Below, piece after piece: positions 12,270-23,049 of a DNA stretch of 64,000 nucleotides. Origin of the DNA: Angiostrongylus vasorum (taxonomy: Eukaryota; Nematoda; Chromadorea; Rhabditida; Metastrongylidae). A program made the position numbers and the translations under genes. The stretch's first letter is position 1, and each line of letters begins with the position of its first letter. The notes under the pieces are model-generated. The model was not told the origin of the DNA. It did no database searches and saw nothing but the letters and a program-made list of their open reading frames with translations. The stretch lies in contig JADANN010000108.1 in the NCBI GenBank assembly GCA_018806985.1, forward strand, positions 806,001 through 870,000, read 5' to 3'.

Positions 12270-12480
12270 CCTACCGTTAGGAAGAAAACTGGCTGAGAGA
12301 AAGGCAAACTAAAGGCTACAGTGATGTAGTATGCAATACGTGAGCTCCTGGGAAGGGTTATCAAAGTTCGATCTGGCCTGAGGTTCAAGTTTTGCAAATG
12401 TCTCAGCGTCAATGTAGTGCTATTTCACATCATAACGCTCCCGTGGTAAATAATTGTAGGCCATAAATAAAAAGTTAGAA
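12270..12480 (+). mobile_element. SINE family C, one arm
   Basis: Carries GGCTGAGAGAAAGGCAAAC, a diverged tRNA-like head, GTTCGATCTGGCCTGAGGTT, and the terminal block ending in TAGGCCATAAATAAAAAG, as in the right arm at 39.75-39.96 kb. Confidence 0.6.
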
Positions 12481-12829
12481 TTGTAATATTTCGCGTTGTA
12501 AGGCTTCTGGTCACCTATGAGTACTCTCTTTAAGTACTCGGCAGTACTTAGGGTCATCAACCCGTGTGCAGATAACGACTATCACGGCTCCAAAGGGCAT
12601 CACGAGGGTACTGTAGAATGCAGAACTGGCGACAAAAAGGCAAAATTGGCTGGTTATCACCATAGACGTCCTCCCGCCTCATACAATTAGTTGGCATTTG
12701 GGAAATTAGCTATAAGTCCAACACGGATGGTTAGGCAAAACAAACCTATCAAAAACGCCAACGCATTTCTTTTTGTAGTTTTTCAATTGTTGAAATGACC
12801 AACACTGTGGTTGTGAACTTAACTAAGCT

Positions 12830-13237
12830 GTGGAAACAATAGTCGGCGTCTTCACTCTAAGACTTCAACTACTCACAACTATGCACATTTTGCAGTCTAC
12901 ACAACTTTACCTGCATGGTCGTAAAATTTCTGAGAATCTCGGATGTGTACATCGTCTGGAAGGCATTTTCAGCAAGGCCTGGTTGTTGAAGACCACATTA
13001 GCATTTAAATCTGGTGATATTGGGAATACGATGACTAGACACGAGGTCAACATACTGTACAGAACAGCTTTTCGTAGCCAGGCACTTGGAGCTTCTATAG
13101 CTTTTCTTTTCGCCAGTTGTGTTCGTATGGTAGAAATCACTCTCTACGATTCACCGGTCGGAGGTGTTGCATCTCAAGAATGTATTGTAGATTTCGCCAG
13201 CATGTTCCTTCTGCGATGGTTTGATCAAATTTTATAG
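12830..13237 (+). CDS. Unassigned open frame next to PLE 2
   Basis: An uninterrupted 135-codon frame. It contains GCVHRLEGIFSKAWLLKTTL and GASIAFLFASCVRMVEITLY, the latter resembling a membrane helix. The frame is not opened by ATG at its 5' end (internal ATGs occur), and the opposite strand is also partly open. It abuts the inverted terminal repeat of PLE 2, so it may be host sequence at the insertion point or an unrecognised part of an element. I cannot name a family. Confidence 0.2.
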   Translation: METIVGVFTLRLQLLTTMHILQSTQLYLHGRKISENLGCVHRLEGIFSKAWLLKTTLAFKSGDIGNTMTRHEVNILYRTAFRSQALGASIAFLFASCVRMVEITLYDSPVGGVASQECIVDFASMFLLRWFDQIL

Positions 13238-13284
13238 TTAGTTAGATATGAATGCGTCGTTTTCTTGTTCAGATGTCGTTTTCT

Positions 13285-14455
13285 TGTTCAGATGTCCAAA
13301 TGTTCCTAGAACGTCTACGTAACGCGTCTCCTAATAACGCGTACGTGATGGAGTCCTTCGACGTTACTGCGTTGTACACCAACGTATCGAATGACTCCGC
13401 AATGCAAGCCATCTTCGAACTTCTTGTTAAACATGAAGGAAGAATAAATATGCATGGCTTGTCCATTCAGCAGCTAATGGCTCTCCTAAAGGAGTGCCTA
13501 AACTGCTCGATTTTCAGATGGTCTGGGGAAATATTTCGCGCAAATAAGGGGGGTTGGCTATGGGACAGCGACTGGCACCAAGCCTTGCCATTGTGTTTAT
13601 GTCTAAGATAGAAGCCCCCTGCTCTCGATCTCCGGCCACTACTCTACTGCAGATATGTAGATGATTGTTTTGTCATCTTCTCTACGCAGGAGGAGATGGA
13701 CAAATGCTTTGAATTATTGAACGAGCAGTCTGAGTACATTAAGTTCACCCGGGAGAAACCGAGAAAAAGACTGGCTTCCGTTTTTAAACGTCCAAATAAG
13801 CCTATCAAGTAGCGGTTACCTGACAAAGTGGTACCGAAAGCCAAGTAACAAGAACATCCTCGTTCACTTCCTTTCTTCCCACCCTTCACACACAAAGAGG
13901 GCGATTGTGAGAAACATGTTTCGAACAGCCACCTCTGTGTGCACAACCGAGGGAACTAAAGGAAGAATCGCGCGACTTGGCTCGGCAAATAGCCATCTCC
14001 AATGGCTACGAAATAGTAACCCCACGAGATAAGTTTAGAAGGAGAGCGACGCGCCCAAGCGAAACACTTGGCCAAAAGAAAGTCCCGTTTATGCTGCCCT
14101 TTATTAGCGATGAAGTAAGCGTAGCGATTAAACGATGCTTAAGAAGGGCAGGTCTAGAGGAATCGGTAGCGATAGTTGAAATACCACCGGCTACTCTACG
14201 TCGTCAGTTAGTTCGTAACCGCCTGTATGACCGTCTATGCGAAACAACAAATTGCGTAATCTGCCCTTATGGCAGGGACGGTGATTGCATGAGTTCAGGT
14301 ACGATATACCTGATCTCTTGTAATAATTGCGGGAGATGAATATATTGGCGAAACGGGCAGGGCCTTTGTGTATCCGTATAAAAGAACACCTAGATGGCAA
14401 ACGAAAACTAAGACAAAGTACCCCACTAGGCACGCATAGGATACAAAAAGCACAG
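13285..14455 (+). pseudogene. PLE polyprotein: reverse transcriptase + GIY-YIG
   Basis: RT motif A reads ESFDVTALYTNVSND (aspartate codon near 13,359). The catalytic box YVDD occurs at about 13,652-13,663 (CRYVDDCFVI), followed by the thumb-side WYRKPSNKNILVHFLSSHP. After a linker (RDLARQIAISNGYEIVTPRD) comes a cysteine cluster, CVICPYGRDGDC, then the GIY-YIG pair: IYLISCNNCG near 14,308 and EYIGETGR near 14,341, separated by a frameshift. In PLEs the RT copies RNA primed at a DNA nick made by the GIY-YIG nuclease. At least four frame changes, including one before the YVDD box, make this copy non-coding today. Confidence 0.8.
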
Positions 14456-14828
14456 CGGGGACGATTTTGAAGTAAAAGTCAATATCCTTGCGCAGGAGAC
14501 TAGAACACCAGCGCGAAAACTTCTTGAGGCTTTTTGGATAAATGCCAAAAACCCTACAATGAATAGCAGGGATGAATGCCCAGAGGTCATACGCGACCTG
14601 ACCCCGTATGTTCGCATCAATTTCTGATGTGGGATGGTGCAGTCATCAACCTTATGCGACCATAATCAGCTGTTCTAATCTTCCTCATGGGAAGGCACGT
14701 AAAAAAAAGCGGTGAGTTTTTTCGAGAAGCTGTTGACCATGTAATTACCATAGAGTTTTTCGTCTTTTTGTAAGTGTCATTGAAGCGTTTGGCCTAGTAA
14801 ATTGTATGTCAGTATACCCTTCCAGGCT

Positions 14829-14852
14829 CTGAAGAAGGCGATACTGCCGAAA
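14829..14852 (+). other. Hammerhead-like core motif, PLE 2 terminus
   Basis: CTGAAGA (14,829-14,835), one A, GGC (14,837-14,839), a six-base loop, GCC (14,846-14,848), then GAAA (14,849-14,852) and CGTCAGC. The order matches a hammerhead core (CUGANGA, stem II, GAAA), with one extra A before stem II. A canonical stem III is not visible. Hammerhead motifs are established in Penelope-like elements; activity here is not shown. Confidence 0.45.
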
Positions 14853-14994
14853 CGTCAGCTACTGTTGTATTGTATTGTGTTTTTCTATGGAAGTAAATGT
14901 ATGCTGTTTAACAACCTCGCGATTGCTGAACAAGAAAACGACGCATTCATATTCCAATGCCGAGGTTAATAGAAAGTCGATCCTGGGAACTGTT

Positions 14995-15640
14995 AGTTAG
15001 ATAGTTGTAGTGCATGATTTCATTTCCTGACCACGAAACATTCACCATAACCACGGAGATTTTTATTTGGTAAACGATCCTGCTCTTGGTCTTTGCAAAA
15101 AACATCTCTATCGAACTGGAGAGCATTGTCGATTGTCACACAGAGCAGATTTTTAGTCACATGTCATAACGCAGTCAAGAAACCGATAGTAGTGCGAGAA
15201 TCCGCAAACAAGCCCCGCACGAGAAGCATTGAATTGTTGTCGATGCTTCTTTTTGACTTCCCGATTTCTTCCTGTGTCCTGAAAATGTTTTTATGCTTAC
15301 ATCTAGCTCGTCTGCAACAAGCAAGCAGTTCTGCGTTGAGCGTCTTCAGTTGACGCTTTCCACTCATTGTAAACAGTAGTTTGTCCGTGATTCTCTTCGT
15401 CACCCAAAGCATCACCTGTGGCACTAAGCATTTGAAGCTAATGAATAGTTTTGATGGCCTCTTATTAAAATGAAGTTGGACATTGCGAACATGTTGCAGA
15501 CCACCTGCATGAGTTATGATTTTGCGTCCAAATTCCAAAATTTGTGCCAAAAATTATTCGATTACTTTTTTTTCGCCTTGGTTTTATGGTCCCGTCAACA
15601 ACTATTCACGTAGAAATCGGGACATCAATATAGCAGCAAA
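14995..15640. other. Nothing identified
   Basis: Open frames exist on both strands (15,093-15,353 + and 15,164-15,550 -) but neither shows a family motif or splice context I trust. Confidence 0.35.
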
Positions 15641-15641
15641 G

Positions 15642-15884
15642 AATAAAGCTCTCGGCGTTGATCAATCCCTGAGTGATGCGCCATGCATTCAACTTCATTA
15701 AGCATCGTTTGGAGGTGACTGAATGCATATCTGGCCTTTACAATGACTCGCGGTAGCCGGTCGATGTATCGAGCCAGTGCTGCTATCCTCCCAGACAAGT
15801 CTGGTACCTGGGAAGCTTGGTGAGCCATGGGCGCGGGGATCGATTCCACGTGTGGCGCCTCCAACCACTACGCCACACGCGCCC
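15642..15884 (-). mobile_element. tRNA-derived SINE, family A
   Basis: Minus-strand copy with a short internal deletion after TGGTACC (around 15,810) and intact head GGGCGCGTGTGGCG at 15,884. A diverged SINE in + orientation begins only about 60 bp further on. Confidence 0.85.
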
Positions 15885-15942
15885 TCAATACAGCAGTAGG
15901 AAATGAAATCGTATTTTATGAATGCGGTAAAGCAATGGCACC

Positions 15943-16200
15943 CCTGGTGCAGCGGTTAGAGGTGCTCCGCCTTGTAGATTTTCCCTAGTTTGCTGCCACG
16001 CCTCGGACTAATCAAGCCTTCCATGACTCCGGGATGGACAGCTGTGTAGTAGTTATGTCCGTCACGGACGAAACGCTGGTTGGTATATCTGTACGCCACC
16101 AAATGTTACCATATAGGAGAAATAGGCATTCAAACACTTACATAGTGTCACGGATGGAGTTGAATGCATGTGTATTCGTTAGGAATTCATCAACTCTGCA
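15943..16200 (+). mobile_element. Diverged tRNA-derived SINE
   Basis: Head with A box TGGTGCAGCGG (15,950). The body has CAAGCCTTCCATGACTCCGG and ends in GAGTTGAATGCATGTG. It resembles family A in layout but the middle is different, so it is probably a separate subfamily. Confidence 0.6.
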
Positions 16201-16339
16201 CATTTGACTTATACTCATTTATTTAATAAGGTTGAAATCACATGCATTGCTTATTAAAAACGAAGCTTTAACACTTAGCAGGAAACACTTATATAATAGA
16301 TCTCAGGACCAACTTTCTTTTAACTTCGGCATCGATAAA

Positions 16340-18400
16340 TAATCAACTGTTTTCTTGACGAGCAAACACAAGGTTGTTACTGCAGTATTTTTCCGTTCAA
16401 ATCAACTGACGTTTCGTCGGTTTAGCTCTTTCCAGAACCTGGAAACGTCAAAGTAAGAGGCAGTATACTCAGTAAAACACTTCTTTGAATCGTGCAGATA
16501 ATATTAGATACATAAATTTCGTTCGCATACTTTAAATGGCTTCCTTTAAACACTCCTAGATTTGTCATTGTGAAACGAATTTCATTTAACCTGGCTATAA
16601 ATCATCAATGTGCCTTGTTTTATTGATACACTAAAAAAAAGTTGTTACCAAATATTCATTCGGCTAATGCCTCATCGAGTCATCCGATGGTCGTGGTCGA
16701 TGCCCACAGTCTTTCTTACTCTCGCTATGGTGCCTTCGTTGGCGTATCGAGTCAGATCTTCTTTAGTGAAACATCGGTCAAATGAGACAACCACCTGGAT
16801 AAAATGACGAACACACCGAATCGAGAGTATGAAAGGATATGAACATCGAGTTGGATCATCGGCTCCGAGGAAATCAAAGATGTCGGAACGTTAATCGAAA
16901 AAAAACTTGGCAACGACCTCGTGTTAGCTTACCAATAGAATAAGACACTCATAGTTTTGTTTTTTGTAAGCTTTCCAGGTGAAGATCAGCGGCATGGAGT
17001 CTTAGACGAGTGGGAGAATTTGCCTGGCTTACATCAAAAGAAGAAGCCTGAGGTATGACGCGAGGTCTTGCATGATCACAAGGCAGTTCTCCTTGTGGCT
17101 ATTCTTTCGATTTTTGCAATTTATCTAAAGTGTTTCAAGAGTTCTACGTGCTGATGCTTTAGATTCTTATACGAGGATAGTGACTTTTACTTCCGTTTTG
17201 AATTCGAGTGTCCTATGCGCTTTGCATAGTGGAGTGTTCTTTTCCACTTTGAGATTCCCAACTAAGGTGTTCTTTCACTGCAGATTTGAAGTAGCTCATC
17301 CGTTTTGCCTAAATTATTCGCCTCCATATGCCCTGCAAGATATAAGGTAGATGGTACCCGAACTCACGCGATCATCATCTGTATCGTTAGGGATTATTTT
17401 ATGCAATTTTCCATGAGTTAGAGTGTTCGGTGGCGTTTAAAAACTGTTACAATTTCTCAAAACCGGCCCTTTCCAGTCAAGGTTTTATAGTAGTACTCAT
17501 TTCTTTAGAAATGAAGGGGAGGGAGGGATAAACAGGGACTCATAACTCCATTAGACTTTTCGTTTTAGGGCAGAGCTATTGCTCTAACCCTATCCAGAGC
17601 AGCTACTCTTCACGTATCCGTTGTAAATGGCTATTTTTAATGCCAAGTTTAAAGATTCCTCCTTCTGTGCACACATTGACAGCCGTTTAAAACATGTTTC
17701 TCACAGCGCCCTTTTTGTGTGTGAAATATGAGTGGAGAGCTGATGAATCAGTATGTTTTTGTCACTTAGTTTTCGATAAAATCTGGTAAAGTGGCCGTTT
17801 CCGGACAGATTGATTTGAACGTTCATAAACAGAACCCAGTCCTTCTTTGATTTCTTTCGGGCGAAATTTATGCACGCCGACTGTCGTCATAGCAATTCAG
17901 AACACTTGTCCATATCCTCTTGTGTGGAGCAGATGAGAAAACATTCTTCGATATGCCCACAATAAAGACCGGAGAAGCGACTACGGAAACTTCAACTTCA
18001 GACACGAACCCCAGGCAAGGCTTGGTGCCACTTGGTGTCCCATTGCCAACGCTGTTATTTGTGCGAAATACCTCCCTGATCACTCGAAGATTGGTCAGTT
18101 TAAGCGCTCCTTTAAGAGGGCGATCAAGTGCTGAATCGAGAAACCATACAAGTTTGTTGCTTCTTCGTATTGCATGAGGAGCTGGGGGTTTGACTTGCAC
18201 AGAGAAGTCATTAGACACATTTCTATTAGAGACGGTAACGTTGAAGGATTCCACCACATACGTGCTGGTAGGAAGTGCGTTACGTAGACCGTCCAGAAAC
18301 ATTTAAGTAATCTTGAGATAGGCTGAGATGTTTTTAACAGTTGGACGAGTATTAGGCTTAAAAAACAAACCATTTTATCCATGGCTCCATCTACACAACT
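16340..18400 (-). mobile_element. Penelope-like element fragment 3, with nested foldback
   Basis: The minus strand carries diverged PLE pieces. At 17.9-18.4 kb lie the RT block MFLDGLRNALPTSTYVVESF and FSIQHLIALLKERLN. At 17.0-17.7 kb lie the linker/GIY-YIG remains, and at 16.36-16.46 kb the terminal repeat with GACGTTTCGTCGG. A foldback fragment sits inside (16.66-16.96 kb). Many indels make it the most decayed of the three large copies. Confidence 0.65.
16660..16955 (+). mobile_element. Foldback element (family F), decayed
   Basis: Contains TATGGTGCCTTCGTTGG and GTCAGATCTTCTTTAGTG, which match the 62.8 kb foldback, and ends with GGATCATCGGCTCCGAGGA and AACGACCTCGTGTTAGC. It lies between parts of PLE 3. 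Confidence 0.55.
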
Positions 18401-19670
18401 GATGATTGGTCTAAACTTGGAGGTTCAAGGGTCACATGAGACGTAATCTAATTTCCAGGCTACGCCCTTGTGTTTTCGATTGCATAATTCGGGGTATAAA
18501 TGAACCAGAAAAGAACTTTATACGAAATAAATTTTTTTCGTTTGGAACCAGAGGACCCTAGTTGCATGATAGAGATGAGTCGGATGCACACGAATATCTC
18601 AAATTCTGTGCAAAAATGTCGTGATGGCGACAGGTGGTGTTCATAGGCAGTTGTAGCGCTGATTGTTTTGCGCCACGTTCACCCCAGATTATGATAATTC
18701 CCACTGACAAACCGAAGGACAAATGGATTGGTGTTGTCCTTGCTGCTGTTCAACCATCGTCTCTGTTATGGTTACAACTGAAAACCAACAACAACAACTG
18801 AGCTTATCGCAAAGTGACGCGCTTACGTAACGGATACGATCCATTACCATCCAGTTAGTGTTATTTAATTATTAAGTTGAGGAGAACAATAGGTACTCAA
18901 TAATGCTTCAGAAGTGAACCTGTTTGAAAATCTTTCAAGAGTCAAGCAAATGAATGCAGAGCGACGAATCTAGAACTTTGGTAGAAAAGGAAGGAAAATG
19001 CTACTCATTACATAAGTTTCTTAGTTCCACTCTCTTCTGTTCATTGTGTTTCTATAGCATACCATGAGACGCGTAGCCTCAATCGAATAATTTGAAGATT
19101 CTTTAGCACAGAAAGTTAGGACAAAGAAGGAAAAAATTTTATTCCTTAGATTAAGAGATATGAAATCCTTTTGAAGGCGGATATTTCGCTCACGTCTTCT
19201 TAAACTTAAAAAAAATAGACCAGGAAATCTGAATGTATTGCAGGAGAGCTTTAACAACTGATCCACATGAGCCGCTAGGTAATTAGTCTTTTGGTTGATT
19301 CATAGCCCTGGGGGCGATTGTCACAGATCCCTCTTGTGTTCCATAAATTGATTAATCATAGCAACTTCGTGCAAGCTTATCCATAAACCAAGTTATAGTT
19401 GCCCATGCTACGAATAAAAAGAGTCGGTTTTGAAAAAAATTAGCTTTTTTAGCTTTCCAAAAGTTTACATTTCTATAGAAAATGGCAGATGGTCACACAA
19501 TCCCAAGCATTCATCAGTGATGCTAAAATGTTAATATATCACCATTTGTACTCTACTCTTTAACTTCCTAAGCGTTTTAATTTTGCTAATTCCTTGAAGA
19601 TCTACCAAAATTACCTGAAGCTGCCTTTAAATCAGCTCTTTTTTCATAATGAACAAAACACGATAAAATA
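18400..19670. other. Nothing identified
   Basis: No clear gene. The minus frame 19,021-19,266 (RRRERNIRLQKDFISLNLRN) is open but AT-rich and unassigned. Confidence 0.35.
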
Positions 19671-19671
19671 T

Positions 19672-19925
19672 CTAGTCGGAGTAAATGAAATCAGGAGGAA
19701 CAAAATCTGAGGAACAGTTGTCGGACGAACTGGAAGCTGAAGACAGATTGTCTATGTCACCTGTGGATGGGAACTGTCAGCAACTTGGCTTGCTTCCTCG
19801 TTAAGGAGCAAGGGAAAATCGTTTGAATCTATCCCCTGTGTCAAATCCACTAACTCATTCTGTTCCGGTAACCGTATTGCGTGGCTGCCCCAACTACACC
19901 CAATTTTTGGTCGGTTGCGAACTTT
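19672..19925 (-). CDS. Candidate terminal exon of an unknown minus-strand gene, one frameshift
   Basis: On the minus strand a CCAG acceptor at 19,926 leads into open codons reading KVRNRPKIGCSWGSH, LPEQNELVDLTQGID and LLLNEEASQVADSS. At about 19,765-19,770 the frame must change by one base; it then reads GDIDNLSSASSSSDNCSSD and FVPPDFIYSD before a TAG (19,674-19,672). The serine/aspartate-rich end looks like a genuine C-terminus. The break falls at a CC run and would be healed by one base, like the discrepancies in the OATP gene. Upstream exons, if any, would lie beyond the RTE at 20-22 kb. I do not recognise the protein. Confidence 0.4.
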
Positions 19926-20109
19926 CTGGTTTTTTGACAATAAAAAATAGTTTTCCAATAACTAGAGGCCCTTAAGTGTTGTTGAAGTAAGTGATTTATG
20001 GAAGAGACCACTCACTACACAAAATACCAAAAAGAGAAAGCCTCCAATAGCTGCGTCCTGTTGCCGTCAGTCATATGAAATAAAGGAGAGTGGATATGTC
20101 GTACCAAAG

Positions 20110-21760
20110 GCCACAGGTTCTCTCTTCCCAAATTCGAAATGCCATTTCGTCGGTGTGAAAAAATCGAACAACGCCAGGTCCGGACAGGATAAGACCAGAA
20201 CACTTGAAAAACCTTCCGCCAGTCCTCGTAAACACACTGACTCGGCTCTTCACAAGTTACTTGTCTGATTGCAAGGTGGAATCAGTGGAAGACCAGCAGG
20301 ACCATGCTTTTGTTTAAGAAGGGTGGGCTCAATGATATCGGCAACTACCGCCCAATGTGCTTACTTTCTGTCGTCTGCAAACTTTTTACTCGAGTCATCA
20401 TAAACAGGATAGACGGAACATTGGAAGAAAGGCAACCATGTGACCAAGTCGAACTTCGAAAAGGATTTAGTACGATGGACCACATCCACACGATAACAAG
20501 ACTCATTGAAGTATCGCGAGAGTACAAAAGGACCGCTCTGTCTCACTTCCATCGATTTACAGGAGGCCTTTGATTCAATTGAGATAGAAGCAGTCATGGA
20601 AGCCCTTGATAATCAAGGAGTCCCTACTCAGTACATAAAGATTCTTCGTGAGCTGTACAAGAATTTGACAACCAATATATCACCATTCTACAACGATATT
20701 AACGTTGACGTCAAAAGAGGAGTTGGGCAAGGCGATACTATCTCTCCAAAATTATTTACCGCTACCCTCAAGAACGTCATGAGAACATTGGAGTTGGATA
20801 AAATGGTAGTGAAAATCGGTGGTTGACGATTACACCACCTTCGCTTTGCTGATGACATCGTCCTTATAACACGAAACATTAGCCAAGCGGAACGTATGCT
20901 TTCCTACTTTGGTAAACCCTGTGGAAACATTGGTCTTCGACTAAATCTTCTCACAAAAACGATGTTCATAAGGAACGGATTGGTTTCATATGCCCCATTC
21001 ACGCTCAACATAATGGATGTCTCCGAATGCTCCAGTTATGTCTGTCTAGGTCGGAAAATCAATATAATGAACGACTTAGCTCCAGAGATGAGCAGAATGA
21101 AACGAGCAGCCTGGGGAGCTTTCAAGAGCATAGAGGATGTAGTGAAGAGGACAAAGAACACCCGACTCCGTGCCCACCTTTTTCGACTCAACGGTACTTC
21201 CTGCCCTAACGTATGCATCAGAAACCTGGTCGCTGCGTAAGCAGGGCAAAAGATCACTCAGCGTTATCGAACGCGCAGTCGAAAGGACGATGCTAGGAGT
21301 ACCCCATTTCACACAAGTAAGGGATGGGATCCGAACCTCCGACCTCCGTCAGCGATCAAAAAATCAAATGTGCCGTTCCATACGTCAAACTGTCGAAGAT
21401 AAGGTGGGCCGGACACGTAATGCGTATGAACGATAACCGATGGAGAACAGCCGGTAGCGAGTGGATTGCTGGGATGTCGAACGCACAAAGGGAAAACCAC
21501 TGACTCGATGGACAGAGTTCTTTACGACAAACCTAGAAGAAAAATATGGTGCTCAAAGAGTCCATTGACCGAACAGAACCCACCAAGCAGCTCTTGCCCG
21601 CAACAGGGGAAAAAATTAGAGATTTACTGGAGCCCGCTTGAGCCTCTCGACGATCAACGATACGAGGGTGATGCAGGTGATAGAAGAGACTTTGTTCTAT
21701 CGGCCTATGAACGTGAATGATATGTGTGCTACTATGTATAAACTGTTACTGTAGTCCATT
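20110..21760 (+). mobile_element. RTE-type non-LTR retrotransposon, 5'-truncated
   Basis: The RT domain is readable in order. It shows TTPGPDRIRPEHLKNLPP (20,175), FKKGGLNDIGNYRPMCLLS (20,310), SIDLQEAFDSIEIE (20,548), RGVGQGDTISPKLF (20,716), the catalytic FADDIVLI (20,847), and the thumb/C-terminal LPALTYASETWSLRKQ (21,197). The endonuclease domain is absent. There are several frame changes (for example near 20,540 and 21,190) and an in-frame TGA just before FADD (20,824-20,826), so it is dead. The order and C-terminal block fit the RTE clade. Confidence 0.85.
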
Positions 21761-21819
21761 GCGCAAATACACTGTTGCCCGCATTTGGAAGCATTTCCCT
21801 GCTTATGTCGAATCTTCCC

Positions 21820-22015
21820 TCTGATCCACAAATCCACAAGGGTTGCGATTGCCTGTCGTGGTGACGACCTGGGGCAGACTTTGGCCAGGCTGTCCTCGGG
21901 ATTCCAGGGAACCACAGTGGCTTAACCAGCAAATCTCCGAAAAATGGTGATTATGCTGGGGCCCGCACAACTTGTGATGACGGGCTGTTCAAGTATCAAG
22001 TAAGTATGTCGAATC
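21820..22015 (+). mobile_element. Family D element, 3' half
   Basis: Matches the 3' half of the complete family D copies (22.66 and 45.94 kb) from CTCTGATCCACAA to the tail AAGTATCAAGTAAGTA. It directly follows the RTE body, so it is either the RTE's own 3' UTR or a separate truncated insertion. The other two RTE fragments are not followed by it. Confidence 0.7.
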
Positions 22016-22019
22016 TATT

Positions 22020-22655
22020 TCGCTAATTTTCGTACCACACATTCCATAGAATAACCATGAATCATTAAAGGGATTAAAATGAAACAACACTTAATTGTTA
22101 GTCAAATTGCCGGCCAATGGACCTCTTTGAGAAAAGGTTTCTTGCAAATCACAGGTGTAGAGAGCGAATTCTTCGTGTTTTCACCTCTCCCATTTCAATT
22201 TGCTTTCCATTAGCTATCGAATGGCTGTATACAATCCGGTGAAAGAGTTTTGGACCTCGCTACAGGGGAAAATAAGCGCAGGCATGCAGTGAAACGATTA
22301 GTTACCGATGCAGCTATGAGACAACGTTTATTTTCAACTTCCAGTGAATTCTTTGACAGTGTTAAGTAGTTTCTCGATTTGGTTATCTTTAGTAGATCTT
22401 GTTGGCACGGTTTGCCATGCAGGTCGCGAAGGCCATACACTGCTTTTGTCAAGTAAGGGTAGCAAGAGAAATGGTTTGCGTTTTCCACGATTTGATAACG
22501 GGAGCCCGATGGTTTGTTTTGAAGCATAGAACTATTTTCCCATATCTGTTCTTATGAATTGATAGCTTGTAAAACACCAATGTTGTTTTGAGCGCAGTGT
22601 TATAAAAAAATTTTATTACTATACCTATACTAGATATGTACTCTGCATATATTTA
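22020..22655. other. Unassigned sequence with one minus open frame
   Basis: A minus frame with a true ATG at 22,527 runs 105 codons to 22,210 (contains KAVYGLRDLHGKPCQQDLL). No family is recognised and it could be chance. Nothing else seen. Confidence 0.3.
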
Positions 22656-22659
22656 TATT

Positions 22660-23045
22660 ATCCTCCCAACGGTTTACAGCCTCATCGTGGCTGAGAGGTG
22701 TTTTTGGAGGTGTCAGACTGCGAAGGACAGCAGGGGAATTCATCCTCTCAGTAGGGTCTTCCAAGTTGAGGAGTCCAGCGTTTAGATCAGGAATCCCAGC
22801 TAAGAGTAAACCATTACCAGATCGACCACCGTCTTGCTATCAAACTAGTCGCACGGTGGCAAATTTTCCTCTGATTCACACGGGCTGCGACTGCCCGTCG
22901 TGATGAAGACCTGGGGCAGACTTTGGCCAGGCTGACCTCGGGGCTTTATGAAACAACAATGGTTAAACTTGCAGATCTCCGAAGAATGAATTTCATGCTG
23001 GGGTCCGCACAACCAGGGAGGACGGGCGATCCAAGTGTCCAAGTA
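22660..23045 (+). mobile_element. Family D, RTE-like non-autonomous element
   Basis: Near-complete copy of about 385 bp. It starts CCTCCCAACGGTTTACAG, has the middle block ACCACCGTC, then GGGCAGACTTTGGCCAGG and ends GACGGGCGATCCAAGTGTCC. The short tandem tail (AAGTATC-like) is typical of RTE-mobilised elements. It has no coding capacity. Confidence 0.8.
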
Positions 23046-23049
23046 GTAT

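Larger units (their letters stand above)
13247..14990 (+). mobile_element. Penelope-like element fragment 2 (best copy)
   Basis: Carries most of a PLE: RT palm, linker, zinc-like cysteines, GIY-YIG endonuclease and 3' terminal repeat. The left edge (13,248-13,271) is an inverted copy of the block at 14,922-14,947 (CTGAACAAGAAAACGACGC), an arrangement of inverted terminal pieces known from Penelope elements. The right end runs through the hammerhead-like core (14,829) to AGAAAGTCGATCCTGGGA. The 5' part of the RT is missing. Confidence 0.85.
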
